NCBI GenBank assembly: GCA_037976565.1
Contig: CP137674.1
Location: 8,289,789-8,353,788 of the forward strand
Direction of reading: 5' to 3'
DNA: 64,000 nt
From: Mesocentrotus franciscanus
Lineage: Eukaryota > Echinodermata > Echinoidea > Camarodonta > Strongylocentrotidae
Each line of letters begins with the position of its first letter. The first letter of the stretch is position 1. A program made the position numbers and the translations under genes. This document shows positions 45,953 through 56,508 of this stretch, in pieces. Under the pieces are notes generated by a model. That model had not been told where the DNA came from and made no database searches. It saw only the letters and a program-made list of their open reading frames with translations.

Positions 45953-46459
45953 GTATGTAAATAATGTTTTAAATCTCTAAAGACCACCAAATGAATGTTG
46001 TCAGAAATTCTTCTTTTCCTAAACTTTCATACCACTTTATGTCTACAAAACTGTCTAAAGGAAGACATGTTCTTTCTTTTATTTATTGAGTATACATGTA
46101 GATCAATATCTCCTCTCCTGAAAGTTACCTTTTGATGTCATAGCAGTACAAGAAGTCATCTCGGTGCTACTTTCTATTTTTTAGGAGAAAGTATTTGTTT
46201 AATAATCTTTTTAGCTTCCTAAATTAGATCTCATTGTACGACAAACATAAATATTGTTATTATAAAATAAACATAAATAATATAAAGGAAAACTATGTTT
46301 TATTTCTTTGTCCATTTCATTCAAGTAATTAATTCGTTAATCTCATTTTATGACAAAGACAAATAGAATTTGTAATAAAATACACACAATTCATATTATG
46401 GAGGAATCTTTCTTAATCCTTTGTCTTTTCTGTTAAAAACTCACACTTCATCATTGTAG

Positions 46460-46573
46460 ATATTGACAACTGTGATCCTTATACCTGTAAGAATGGTGGA
46501 ACATGTACAGATGGTGTCAACTCGTATACGTGTACATGTGCTGCAGGTTATACTGGAATGAACTGCTCAACGG
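46460..46573 (+). CDS. EGF array exon 28
   Basis: Consensus coding sequence; donor gtaagt; upstream intron of the 'gaatctttctt' type. Confidence 0.95.
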
Positions 46574-47080
46574 GTAAGTAAATAATGTTTTAATTCTCTA
46601 AAGACCACCAAATGAATGTTGTCAGAAATTCTTCTTTTCCTAAACTTTCATACCACTTTATGTCTACAAAACTGTCTAAAGGACGACATGTTCTTTCTTT
46701 TATTTATTGAGTATACATGTAGATCAATATCTCCTCTCCTGAAAGTTAACTTTTGATGGCATAGCAGTTACAAGAAATCATCTCGTGCTACTTTGTATTT
46801 TTTAAGAAAGAATATTTGTTTAATAATCTATTTTAGCTTCCTAAATTAGATCTCATTGTACGACAAACATAAATACTGTTATTATAAAATAAACATAAAT
46901 AATATTAAGGAAAACTATGTTTTATTTCTTTGTCCTTTTCATTCCCGTAATTAATTCATTAATCTCATTTTATGACAAAGACGAATGGAATTGTATAAAA
47001 ATACACACAATTCATATTATGGAGGAATCTATCTTAATCCTTTGTCTTTTCTGTTAAAAACTCACACTTCATCATTGTAG

Positions 47081-47194
47081 ATATTGACAACTGTGATCCT
47101 TATACCTGTAAGAATGGTGGAACATGTACAGATGGTGTCAACTCGTATACGTGTACATGTGCTGCAGGTTATACTGGAATGAATTGCTCAACGG
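47081..47194 (+). CDS. EGF array exon 29
   Basis: Synonymous AAT variant; donor gtatgt; upstream intron of the 'gaatctatctt' type with 'gacgaatggaattg'. Confidence 0.95.
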
Positions 47195-47704
47195 GTATGT
47201 AAATAATGTTTTAAATCTCTAAAAACCACCAAATAAATGTTGTCAGAAATTCTTCTTTTCCTAAACTTTCATACCACTTTATGTCTACAAAACTGTCTAA
47301 AGGAAGACATGTTCTTTCTTTTATTTATTGAGTATACATGTAGATCAATATCTCCTCTCCTGAAAGTTACCTTTTGATGTCATAGCAGTAGCAAGAAGTC
47401 ATCTCGGTGCTACTTTCTATTTTTTTAGGAGAAAGTATTTGTTTAATAATCTTTTTTAGCTTCCTAACTTAGATCTCATTGTACGACAAACATAAATATT
47501 GTTATTATAAAATAAACATAAATAATATAAAGGAAAACTATGTTTTATTTCTTTGTCCATTTCATTCAAGTAATTAATTCGTTAATCTCATTTTATGACA
47601 AAGACAAATAGAATTTGTAATAAAATACACACAATTCATATTATGGAGGAATCTTTCTTAATCCTTTGTCTTTTCTGTTAAAAACTCACACTTCATCATT
47701 GTAG

Positions 47705-47818
47705 ATATTGACAACTGTGATCCTTATACCTGTAAGAATGGTGGAACATGTACAGATGGTGTCAACTCGTATACGTGTACATGTGCTGCAGGTTATACTG
47801 GAATGAACTGCTCAACGG
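47705..47818 (+). CDS. EGF array exon 30
   Basis: Consensus coding sequence; donor gtaagt; pairs with exon 28 at 1,245 bp. Confidence 0.95.
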
Positions 47819-48325
47819 GTAAGTAAATAATGTTTTAATTCTCTAAAGACCACCAAATGAATGTTGTCAGAAATTCTTCTTTTCCTAAACTTTCATACCA
47901 CTTTATGTCTACAAAACTGTCTAAAGGACGACATGTTCTTTCTTTTATTTATTGAGTATACATGTAGATCAATATCTCCTCTCCTGAAAGTTAACTTTTG
48001 ATGGCATAGCAGTTACAGGAAATCATCTCGTGCTACTCTGTATTTTTTAAGAAAGAATATTTGTTTAATAATCTATTTTAGCTTCCTAAATTAGATCTCA
48101 TTGTACGACAAACATAAATACTGTTATTATAAAATAAACATAAATAATATTAAGGAAAACTATGTTTTATTTCTTTGTCCTTTTCATTCCCGTAATTAAT
48201 TCATTAATCTCATTTTATGACAAAGACGAATGGAATTGTATAAAAATACACACAATTCATATTATGGAGGAATCTATCTTAATCCTTTGTCTTTTCTGTT
48301 AAAAACTCACACTTCATCATTGTAG

Positions 48326-48439
48326 ATATTGACAACTGTGATCCTTATACCTGTAAGAATGGTGGAACATGTACAGATGGTGTCAACTCGTATACGTGTA
48401 CATGTGCTGCAGGTTATACTGGAATGAATTGCTCAACGG
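48326..48439 (+). CDS. EGF array exon 31
   Basis: Synonymous AAT variant; donor gtatgt; pairs with exon 29 at 1,245 bp. Confidence 0.95.
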
Positions 48440-48948
48440 GTATGTAAATAATGTTTTAAATCTCTAAAAACCACCAAATAAATGTTGTCAGAAATTCTTC
48501 TTTTCCTAAACTTTCATACCACTTTATGTCTACAAAACTGTCTAAAGGAAGACATGTTCTTTCTTTTATTTATTGAGTATACATGTAGATCAATATCTCC
48601 TCTCCTAAAAGGTACCTTTTGATGTCATAGCAGGTACAAGAAGTTATCTCGGTGCTACTTTCTATTTTTTTAGGAGAAAGTATTTGTTTAATAATCTTTT
48701 TAGCTTCCTAAATTAGATCTCATTGTACGACAAACATAAATATTGTTATTATAAAATAAACATAAATAATATAAAGGAAAACTATGTTTTATTTCTTTGT
48801 CCATTTCATTCAAGTAATTAATTCGTTAATCTCATTTTATGACAAAGACAAATAGAATTTGTAATAAAATACACACAATTCATATTATGGAGGAATCTTT
48901 CTTAATCCTTTGTCTTTTCTGTTAAAAACTCACACTTCATCATTGTAG

Positions 48949-49062
48949 ATATTGACAACTGTGATCCTTATACCTGTAAGAATGGTGGAACATGTACAGA
49001 TGGTGTCAACTCGTATACGTGTACATGTGCTGCAGGTTATACTGGAATGAACTGCTCAACGG
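48949..49062 (+). CDS. EGF array exon 32
   Basis: Consensus coding sequence; donor gtaagt; pairs with exon 30 at 1,244 bp. Confidence 0.95.
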
Positions 49063-49569
49063 GTAAGTAAATAATGTTTTAATTCTCTAAAGACCACCAA
49101 ATGAATGTTGTCAGAAATTCTTCTTTTCCTAAACTTTCATACCACTTTATGTCTACAAAACTGTCTAAAGGACGACATGTTCTTTCTTTTATTTATTGAG
49201 TATACATGTAGATCAATATCTCCTCTCCTGAAAGTTAACTTTTGATGGCATAGCAGTTACAAGAAATCATCTCGTGCTACTTTGTATTTTTTAAGAAAGA
49301 ATATTTGTTTAATAATCTATTTTAGCTTCCTAAATTAGATCTCATTGTACGACAAACATAAATACTGTTATTATAAAATAAACATAAATAATATTAAGGA
49401 AAACTATGTTTTATTTCTTTGTCCTTTTCATTCAAGTAATTAATTCGTTAATCTCATTTTATGACAAAGACGAATGGAATTGTATAAAAATACACACAAT
49501 TCATATTATGGAGGAATCTATCTTAATCCTTTGTCTTTTCTGTTAAAAACTCACACTTCATCATTGTAG

Positions 49570-49683
49570 ATATTGACAACTGTGATCCTTATACCTGTAA
49601 GAATGGTGGAACATGTACAGATGGTGTCAACTCGTATACGTGTACATGTGCTGCAGGTTATACTGGAATGAACTGCTCAACGG
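49570..49683 (+). CDS. EGF array exon 33
   Basis: Consensus coding sequence; donor gtatgt; pairs with exon 31 at 1,244 bp, but without the synonymous change. Confidence 0.95.
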
Positions 49684-50189
49684 GTATGTAAATAATGTTT
49701 TAAATCTCTAAAGACCACCAAATGAATGTTGTCAGAAATTCTTCTTTTCTAAACTTTCATACCACTTTATGTCTACAAAACTGTCTAAAGGACGACATGT
49801 TCTTTCTTTTATTTATTGAGTATACATTTAGATCAATATCTCCTCTCCTGAAAGTTACCTTTTGATGGCATAGCAGTAACAAGAAGTCATCTCGGTGCTA
49901 CTTTGTATTTTTTTGAAAAATATTTGTTTAATAATCTATTCTAGCTTCCTAAATTAGATCTCATTGTACGACAAACATAAATATTGTTATTATAAAATAA
50001 ACATAAATAATATTAAGGAAAACTATGTTTTTTTTTCTTTGTCCATTTCATTCAAGTAATTAATTCGTTGATCTCATTTTATGACAAAGACAAATAGAAT
50101 TGTATTAAAATACACACAATTCATATTATGGAGGAATCTATCTTAATCCTTTGTCTTTTCTGTTAAAAACTCACACTTCATCATTGTAG

Positions 50190-50303
50190 ATATTGACAAC
50201 TGTGATCCTTATACCTGTAAGAATGGTGGAACATGTACAGATGGTGTCAACTCGTATACGTGTACATGTGCTGCAGGTTATACTGGAATGAACTGCTCAA
50301 CGG
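50190..50303 (+). CDS. EGF array exon 34
   Basis: Consensus coding sequence; donor gtatgt. Confidence 0.95.
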
Positions 50304-50812
50304 GTATGTAAATAATGTTTTAAATCTCTAAAGACCACCAAATGAATGTTGTCAGAAATTCTTCTTTTCCTAAACTTTCATACCACTTTATGTCTACAAA
50401 ACTGTCTAAAGGACGACATGTTCTTTCTTTTATTTATTGAGTATACATGTAGATCAATATCTCCTCTCCTGAAAGTTACCTTTTGATGTCATAGCAGTAC
50501 AAGAAGTCATCTCGGTGCTACTTTGTATTTTTTTAGGAGAAAGTATTTGTTTAATAATCTTTTTTAGCTTCCTAACTTAGATCTCATTGTACGACAAACA
50601 TAAATATTGTTATTATAAAATAAACATAAATAATATAAAGGAAAACTATGTTTTATTTCTTTGTCCATTTCATTCAAGTAATTAATTCGTTATTCTCATT
50701 TTATGACAAAGACAAATACAATTTGTAATAAAATACACACAATTCATATTATGGAGGAATCTTTCTTAATCCTTTGTCTTTTCTGTTAAAAACTCACACT
50801 TCATCATTGTAG

Positions 50813-50926
50813 ATATTGACAACTGTGATCCTTATACCTGTAAGAATGGTGGAACATGTACAGATGGTGTCAACTCGTATACGTGTACATGTGCTGCAGG
50901 TTATACTGGAATGAACTGCTCAACGG
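50813..50926 (+). CDS. EGF array exon 35
   Basis: Consensus coding sequence; donor gtaagt. The next intron carries the SINE. Confidence 0.95.
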
Positions 50927-51423
50927 GTAAGTAAATAATGTTTTAATTCTCTAAAGACCACCAAATGAATGTTGTCAGAAATTCTTCTTTTCCTAAACTT
51001 TCATACCACTTTATGTCTACAAAACTGTCCAAAGGACGACATGTTCTTTCTTTTATTTATTGCGTATACATGTAGATCAATATCTCCTCTCCTGAAAGTT
51101 AACTTTTGATGGCATAGCAGTTACAGGAAATCATCTCGTGCTACTCTGTATTTTTTAAGAAAGAATATTTGTTTAATAATCTATTTTAGCTTCCTAAATT
51201 AGATCTCATTGTACGACAAACATAAATACTGTTATTATAAAATAAACATAAATAATATTAAGGAAAACTATGTTTTATTTCTTTGTCCTTTTCATTCCCG
51301 TAATTAATTCATTAATCTCATTTTATGACAAAGACGAATGGAATTGTATAAAAATACACACAATTCATATCCTGGAGGATTATATCTCATTCCCTTGTCT
51401 TTTCAATTTAAAACTCACACTTT

Positions 51424-51683
51424 GGTGTGTTGGCTCAGTCAGTAGAGCGTCCGCCTCACAACCGGGAGGTCGTGGGTTCGAACCCCGGCCGCGTCATACC
51501 AAAAGACGTTAAAAGATGGGAGTCGCTGCTACCTTGTTTGGCGTTCAACAATAAGGGGATAGAGCAATGTCGATCTGGCGCTGCTCAGTGGCTGCCGGGC
51601 TCACGATCAATTGGGCACAAAGAATTTCCATTTTCGGTTTAATAAAATTTGGAGTGGACTATAAAATATTATTATTATTATTA
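51424..51683 (+). mobile_element. tRNA-derived SINE occupying the acceptor region of array exon 36
   Basis: The head has an A-box (tggctcagtcagtagagcg, from 51,431) and B-box (ggttcgaaccc, 51,475-51,485); the body includes 'ggcgctgctcagtggctgcc' and the tail is (ATT)n. It begins right after 'aactcacacttt', a point that in all other units is about 10-13 bp upstream of the exon, and its tail runs into the AG that precedes exon 36. The original pyrimidine tract (cctattgtag in exon 22) is gone. Confidence 0.92.
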
Positions 51684-51684
51684 G

Positions 51685-51798
51685 ATATTGACGACTGTGA
51701 TCTTAAGCCCTGTCTGAATGGTGGAACATGTACAGATGGTGTCAACTCATATACGTGTACATGTGATTCAGGTTATACTGGAATAAACTGCTCAACTG
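51685..51798 (+). CDS. EGF array exon 36 (terminal, diverged)
   Basis: Encodes [16 protein letters not shown], then [13 protein letters not shown]. Closest to exon 22. O-fucose (CLNGGTC) and O-GlcNAc ([10 protein letters not shown]) consensus patterns retained. Its acceptor is now ttattattattattag, built from the SINE tail. Donor gtaagt. The open frame and conserved cysteines suggest it is still used. Confidence 0.88.
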
Positions 51799-52475
51799 GT
51801 AAGTGACTTGTGTTTTTATTCTGTGAAGATCACCAAATAAATTTTGTCAGAAATTCTTCTTTTCCTAAACTTTCATACCACTTTATGTATACAAAGCTGT
51901 CTGAAAGGCTACATGTTATATCTTATAACTATTGAGCATACATATAGCTATATATCTGCTCCCTTGATTGATATTTTATTTCTTTTTTTATAATTCTCTC
52001 TAGACCACCGAATTAGCCTCGCCAGAAATTCAACTTTTCCACTTTATTTTGTATCCTTTCATTTTGTCTACAAAAAATGCTACACGTTCTATCATCTTGA
52101 ATTTTTTAATTCCCTCCTTTTTCTGCTAAAAGTTGCCTCAAACGCTACATTTTCATCTTGTTATAATTGTGCATGTCTTTAGATCTATAAGTGGTCTCCT
52201 GCATTCAGTTGCCGTTAATTACATAGTTGTGCCCTGACCTAATCTCGGGACCATTTTGTATCTTTTGGAGGAAAACTATTTGTTTCAAGTAATTCAGTTT
52301 AGCTCTTTTAGCTTTTAATTTCACATTACATGGGGACAGTCATAGTTCGTATGAGAGGGGGAGAGAGTGCGGGTAGTGAGAGAGATTTTAATAAATAAAA
52401 TAGGAATATGCATGATGATTGTCAATTGTTTTATTGTTAATAATTCCAGAATTCTTCCTCCTTATTTAGTTTCAG
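51799..52475. other. Intron after the array, with a decayed array-unit relic
   Basis: To about 51,920 it continues the array intron. A second, decayed copy of the same intron sequence follows at about 51,990-52,330 ('agaccaccgaatt', 'cagaaattcaacttttcc', 'ttttgtctacaaaa', then 'ccattttgtatcttttgg'), with no EGF exon in it. Confidence 0.6.
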
Positions 52476-52589
52476 AAATCGACGAGTGTGCCAGTCGTCC
52501 ATGTATAAACGGTGCTACCTGCAATGACTTATTAGACATGTACACTTGCACCTGTGTTCCGGGGTACGTAGGACCCACTTGTGAGACAG
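52476..52589 (+). CDS. EGF-like domain after the array (exon 37)
   Basis: 114 bp, phase 1-1, with acceptor tttcag. Starts [10 protein letters not shown] and ends CETG. CASRPC fits the O-glucose consensus, and E-I-D-E begins a calcium-binding motif. It resembles the cassette EGFs ([12 protein letters not shown]) more than the array, so it is probably an older, single-copy module joining stalk to Ig domain. Confidence 0.92.
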
Positions 52590-52946
52590 GTAATTTACCT
52601 TAAAAATTCAAAGGGATTTTCACGACAAATATACATATTCACGAGGAGCAATGAAGCGAATTTTGCCAATGTAAGGCACTGAAGCTAGAGACACAAGGGT
52701 GTCCCAGAAAATTTCGACAAACATCCATAAACAATGTGGTAGTGAAAGTGAGTATTCATCCTGAAGTAACTACAACTAAACAGACGTGAACAAGAGGCAT
52801 GGTACGGCTTCTTGAAATCTTATGGTCCAAAAAGATGCTTATGGATAATATCATTTTATTGCATACAGGGTTCATAATTCAGTAGGATTTAAAGCTAGTA
52901 TTCCCCTCTCTTTAAAGCAATAAAATATGTCCTTTGTTTATTACAG

Positions 52947-53216
52947 AGCTAGAGCCAATCCGAGTACTATCTTCACCGACAAGTCTTACGATAAACGCTC
53001 TTGAACGAGTCGAGATGATGTGTAGCTTTGAGAATGCAATTCGGTTTGAATGGCAGAAGGATAACGTAACAATCCCTGGAACTGAAAACCAGCATGATTA
53101 CACCATCATATCAATGACCCCTGCATACATCGGATACTATCGCTGTCGAGGAGAAGGCAGGAATCAGAATGGCGCTACCGTGGTTTTTACTGATCAGGCT
53201 GCCATTTACATTACAG
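52947..53216 (+). CDS. Immunoglobulin-like domain
   Basis: 270 bp, phase 1-1, with acceptor ttacag and donor gtagat. Encodes ELEPIRVLSSPTSLTINA, then MMCSF (first Cys), FEWQKDN (core Trp) and GYYRCRGEG (second Cys preceded by Tyr-x-x-Cys). One Ig domain of I/C2 type. Ig followed by SEA and GAIN also occurs in vertebrate ADGRF5-type receptors. Confidence 0.88.
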
Positions 53217-53560
53217 GTAGATATTTATTTCGCTCTTTCCTACATTTGGAAAAATCAAATACATAATTATAACTCTATCTTAATAATCGTTGTATTAAGG
53301 AGCTTTTGGGTACCAATGTTGTGAGATTATTTGGACTCGTTATCTAAAATACATCTAGCTGCGCGATTTCGTTTGGAATCATTCATCAAGATTCGACAAC
53401 AATGTCAATGTTTTCTCTTTTCCAAGATGCACATTAAACGATCATTCGACATAATGCCGAGGTTCTTGTTTTGCATTCTAATCAATGCAGCATGCACAAT
53501 TTACCAGTCGTGAGATGCACATCGAAACATTTTAGAAATCTTTACCATTGCTTTTTTCAG

Positions 53561-53679
53561 ACCTATCTAACATAATAATCGAGAATGCCAGGTTTAATAT
53601 CAACGTCACTTCGTCCGGGGATCTGTCAGACAGTATATCTCAATATTACCAGGATGCTGCGGAAATGGTCACAAATTAC
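53561..53679 (+). CDS. SEA-like domain, first exon
   Basis: 119 bp, phase 1 in and 0 out, with acceptor tttcag and donor gtaaga. Encodes DLSNIIIENARFNINVTS then SISQYYQDAAEMVTNY. Pattern of an opening strand (FNINV) and helix as in SEA domains. NVT is a glycosylation sequon. It makes sense only together with the next exon. Confidence 0.75.
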
Positions 53680-54537
53680 GTAAGAATTATTCATTCATGA
53701 AATTATTAGATTCTAAATTTGGAAGCGATTAATTCATCAGTATTGAAGAAAATATGACATCATGATTTCACTAAAAAATTGGAAAGCAGACAGCGGTGTT
53801 CTAGGTTTTTTTAAAGCATGACTTAAATTTTATGCCGGAGTACTTCCTGAAGTATATCTAATTTGTTTTGTTTTAATTCTGCCGATGATCAGAAGGGATA
53901 TACCGTATGATTCTTAAAACGAGGGATGAATATTACCAAAATCTAGGACTGAATCTTTCACCATGCCTTTGTACCGCACCATATCTTTGTGTACATCCAC
54001 TTCACACTGCTGCAAAAGTAGCATATCACTTACTAGGATTGTTTACATCGTCATTTAAATACTCTCCTTGTATAAGATTTAATTATAGAATTCAATTTGC
54101 AGCAAGTCGTAAGATTTATTATATTTGGACAGCGTTATACGTCCTGCTTTGCTCATTATTCCTCCCGTTTATAATGTATAGGTTTTACTTATTATTCGCC
54201 TCATTAAAACATGTTACATTTAGTCCCTTCCTTCTCTTTATCCACCTTTCCTGTTCTTTTCCTAATTGTGTTTTACTTCTATTTTGACCCATATATCTCT
54301 TCCCTTCTCTTCAATGACATCTACCTTTGCTTTTTCTCCTTTCTTTTCCTTCTGACGGACAGTTATTCAATCGGATTATATTAATCATGTTAGTTGTGAT
54401 TCCCATTTGCCATGCCAAATCAAGTATCATTCTTCTGATTTTGAATAAATATACCATTAAATACAATAGGTGAATGCAAATTATAGTTCCTCCTTTCATG
54501 CATTTTGAAACTTATCCTTTACTTGAATTGCTCATAG

Positions 54538-54763
54538 GTTCAGACGGGCATGGTGGAGAAGGGCAATTTTGAGGAAAATGCTTTGTTCGTGGTACCCTTC
54601 AACCTTCGCGAGGGAAGCATCATTGCTAACCTGAATATATACGTCGTAGACAACGAGACGTCTTCTTTCCAGATTCAACAAAGTGTCAAAGACACCTTCC
54701 TCACCTTGTCGTCTCGGTCAGACGGAATACTTGACGCATCGATCGCCAGAGTCATCAGCACCT
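54538..54763 (+). CDS. SEA-like domain, second exon
   Basis: 226 bp, phase 0 in and 1 out, with acceptor catag and donor gtgagt. Encodes VQTGMVEKGNFEENALFV, then VPFNLREGSIIANLNIYVV and a helix through DASIARVIST. FxxGSII resembles the G/S-V-V-V self-cleavage turn of SEA domains, so autoproteolysis is possible. SEA domains are known in adhesion GPCRs of the ADGRF group. Confidence 0.75.
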
Positions 54764-55099
54764 GTGAGTTTCAGAAGCATCTGTTCATTCGCCGTTATTG
54801 TAGTACTCTAGTCATAATAGATTGTGTCGATAACCCGACATTTTACTTCTGGATTTATTTCGTCAAAAGTATAGAGTTACGGTTCAGATTGAAATATGGG
54901 TGTCTGATACACATTTAACAGAGATCAAAGCTATTTAGCAGCTGTAATGCGACCATTATCGTACAATAATCTGATAACCAAGGCGTAATAGGTCTTATAA
55001 ATCGAATGATTATCATTTTATGTAAACTGAACTTCACTCTATGAAAGTCATTCAACTAGCCTACATTTCTCATGACTGTATCCTCTGTTTTCACTGCAG

Positions 55100-55216
55100 C
55101 AATCTGTCCCAGTTTTACTTGGGTGTCAAGATTCGGTGAGGCTCACTTCGCGGAGGGAGAATTGAATTTCCGGTATAATTCAACAGGACGTTATTGTCCC
55201 TTCAATACAACTAATG
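55100..55216 (+). CDS. Hormone-receptor-like cysteine module, first exon
   Basis: 117 bp, phase 1 in and 1 out. Encodes (S)ICPSFTWVSRFGEAHFA, then NSTGRYCPFNTTN. Cys/Trp spacing suggests the small HormR-like module that often precedes GAIN domains. Two N-glycosylation sequons. Assignment to HormR is tentative. Confidence 0.7.
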
Positions 55217-55651
55217 GTAATGATGAAAATAATGGATGATGATGATGTTTATAACTGTAAATGCACTTTATATAGCGCAATTTCTACACAAGAATACCTT
55301 GTTCCAAACAAACAAAACATGATGAATAGCACTCAGGGGGAACAGTATATTCAATCATTTAAAAGAGTAGATTTTAAAACGTAATACACGTATTAAGTCA
55401 CATGCTTAATAATAAGGTGTTTGGATAGCATTTCTTTCCTTGTTTAATAGATGGTTTGAAAATAGTTAGTTTTTTATGTGAAAATGTAATTTACTTTCTT
55501 TGCAGTATTTCTAATGTGGACACGAGAATTTTTTTCTTTAATGTATTCATCATGTTCTTGTTATTCCTTAGCTTCATGCAGTATGTGAGTAGTTATTGTG
55601 TATGCTGTACGATTTTATTTTACTATTTTCGTTTTCGTCCCGCAATGGTAG

Positions 55652-55773
55652 CGCACCAGCCTGTTGCTACAGCCTTGTGTGTTGGAGACAGGATTAGCAG
55701 AGCCGTATGGGTCCCTGAAAATAACTGTGGCAATGTCAGGAATGTAACAGAGCTGTTAAAAGAAATTGATAAT
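55652..55773 (+). CDS. Hormone-receptor-like module, second exon, start of GAIN
   Basis: 122 bp, phase 1 in and 0 out. Acceptor cccgcaatggtag, chosen because it gives the matching phase and an open frame: AHQPVATALCVGDRIS, then WVPENNCGNV and NVTELLKEIDN. The two Cys and Trp complete the module; the last residues start a GAIN helix. Donor gtaaga. Confidence 0.72.
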
Positions 55774-56361
55774 GTAAGACCTACGTTTTTATGCCTTATA
55801 CAACTCTTGAAACTAGACGTTCTGTGAGAACCTATTGTAATTTCAATTCTAATGAAACTTCCTTGGTAATTCATATCAGTATTTTCTTCCACAAAACAAA
55901 GTTTTATTTAGACAGTCCCTTTTTTTTAATTCTTTTTAAAGAAAGATTGCTTAATATATGTACCCATTTTTGTGCAATGATTTGGTTGGTCCGTTAATTC
56001 CAAATGATAGCTTATCACCCTCTTTATTGTTGATGTTTTAAGCTAATTTCAGTCATAGCCCATCCGAAAATATTAACATTGAGCAGGCTTAAAATTTGCT
56101 TTCATCATGTGGTATGTCTTTCTTGATTCCTTTATAATTCAATACTACAAGTAGTTTCAAGTACATCCTGTACTAACATGATTGTAATGACTTTCGAGAA
56201 TAAAACTCCAGGGCGCAAATTGCATACCATAGAAATCATGTTCGGAAAAGATAATACGTCACTGTTACATGTCACATTGAAATAGGTGACGGAGAATGCT
56301 ATCAAAATTCGGCTGATTTTTCAACAGGCTATGCGACTGCGTTTGTCATACATGTTTGCAG

Positions 56362-56508
56362 GTTGAGATCACAGAGGATACGGTTGAGGAAATTACCGAT
56401 CATGTTGCGATCATTACAAAAAACATTGAAGAAATCACCGCCTTGGATGTCACTCTAGTTTCAAACATTGCCACAGAAGTAGCAGCTCAGAACAACAGTG
56501 GAACAGAG
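56362..56508 (+). CDS. GAIN domain, subdomain A helices
   Basis: 147 bp, phase 0-0. Encodes VEITEDTVEEITDHVAII through IEEITALDVTLVSNIATEV, amphipathic helices typical of GAIN subdomain A. No cysteines. Donor gtgagc. Confidence 0.8.

Larger units (their letters stand above)
26740..51920 (+). repeat. Tandem array of EGF exon plus intron units
   Basis: Thirty-six EGF exons of 114 bp in direct repeats. The usual period is 619-624 bp. Four units are 377-378 bp because of one shared deletion of about 245 bp of intron (after exons 2, 5, 7 and 17). One is 672 bp, from an added local duplication of intronic sequence. The array is interrupted by a LINE after exon 21 and by a SINE before exon 36. Thirty-two exons encode exactly the same 38 residues; introns differ by scattered substitutions. 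All exons are phase 1-1, so gain or loss of any number keeps the reading frame. Confidence 0.95.

Noticed and set aside
51424..51500. A functional tRNA gene
   Set aside because: A- and B-boxes are good, but the tRNA-like head runs straight into a SINE body with an (ATT)n tail and no terminator; it is a tRNA-derived SINE.
26740..51920. Regularly spaced identical repeats resembling a CRISPR array
   Set aside because: The repeats are 114-bp coding EGF exons with AG/GT borders and the spacers are near-identical introns of about 510 or 264 bp; nothing fits a CRISPR array.
53907..54287. 126-codon plus-strand ORF between SEA exons
   Set aside because: No homology I recognise, lies in an intron, and including it would break the phase 0 junction of the two SEA exons.
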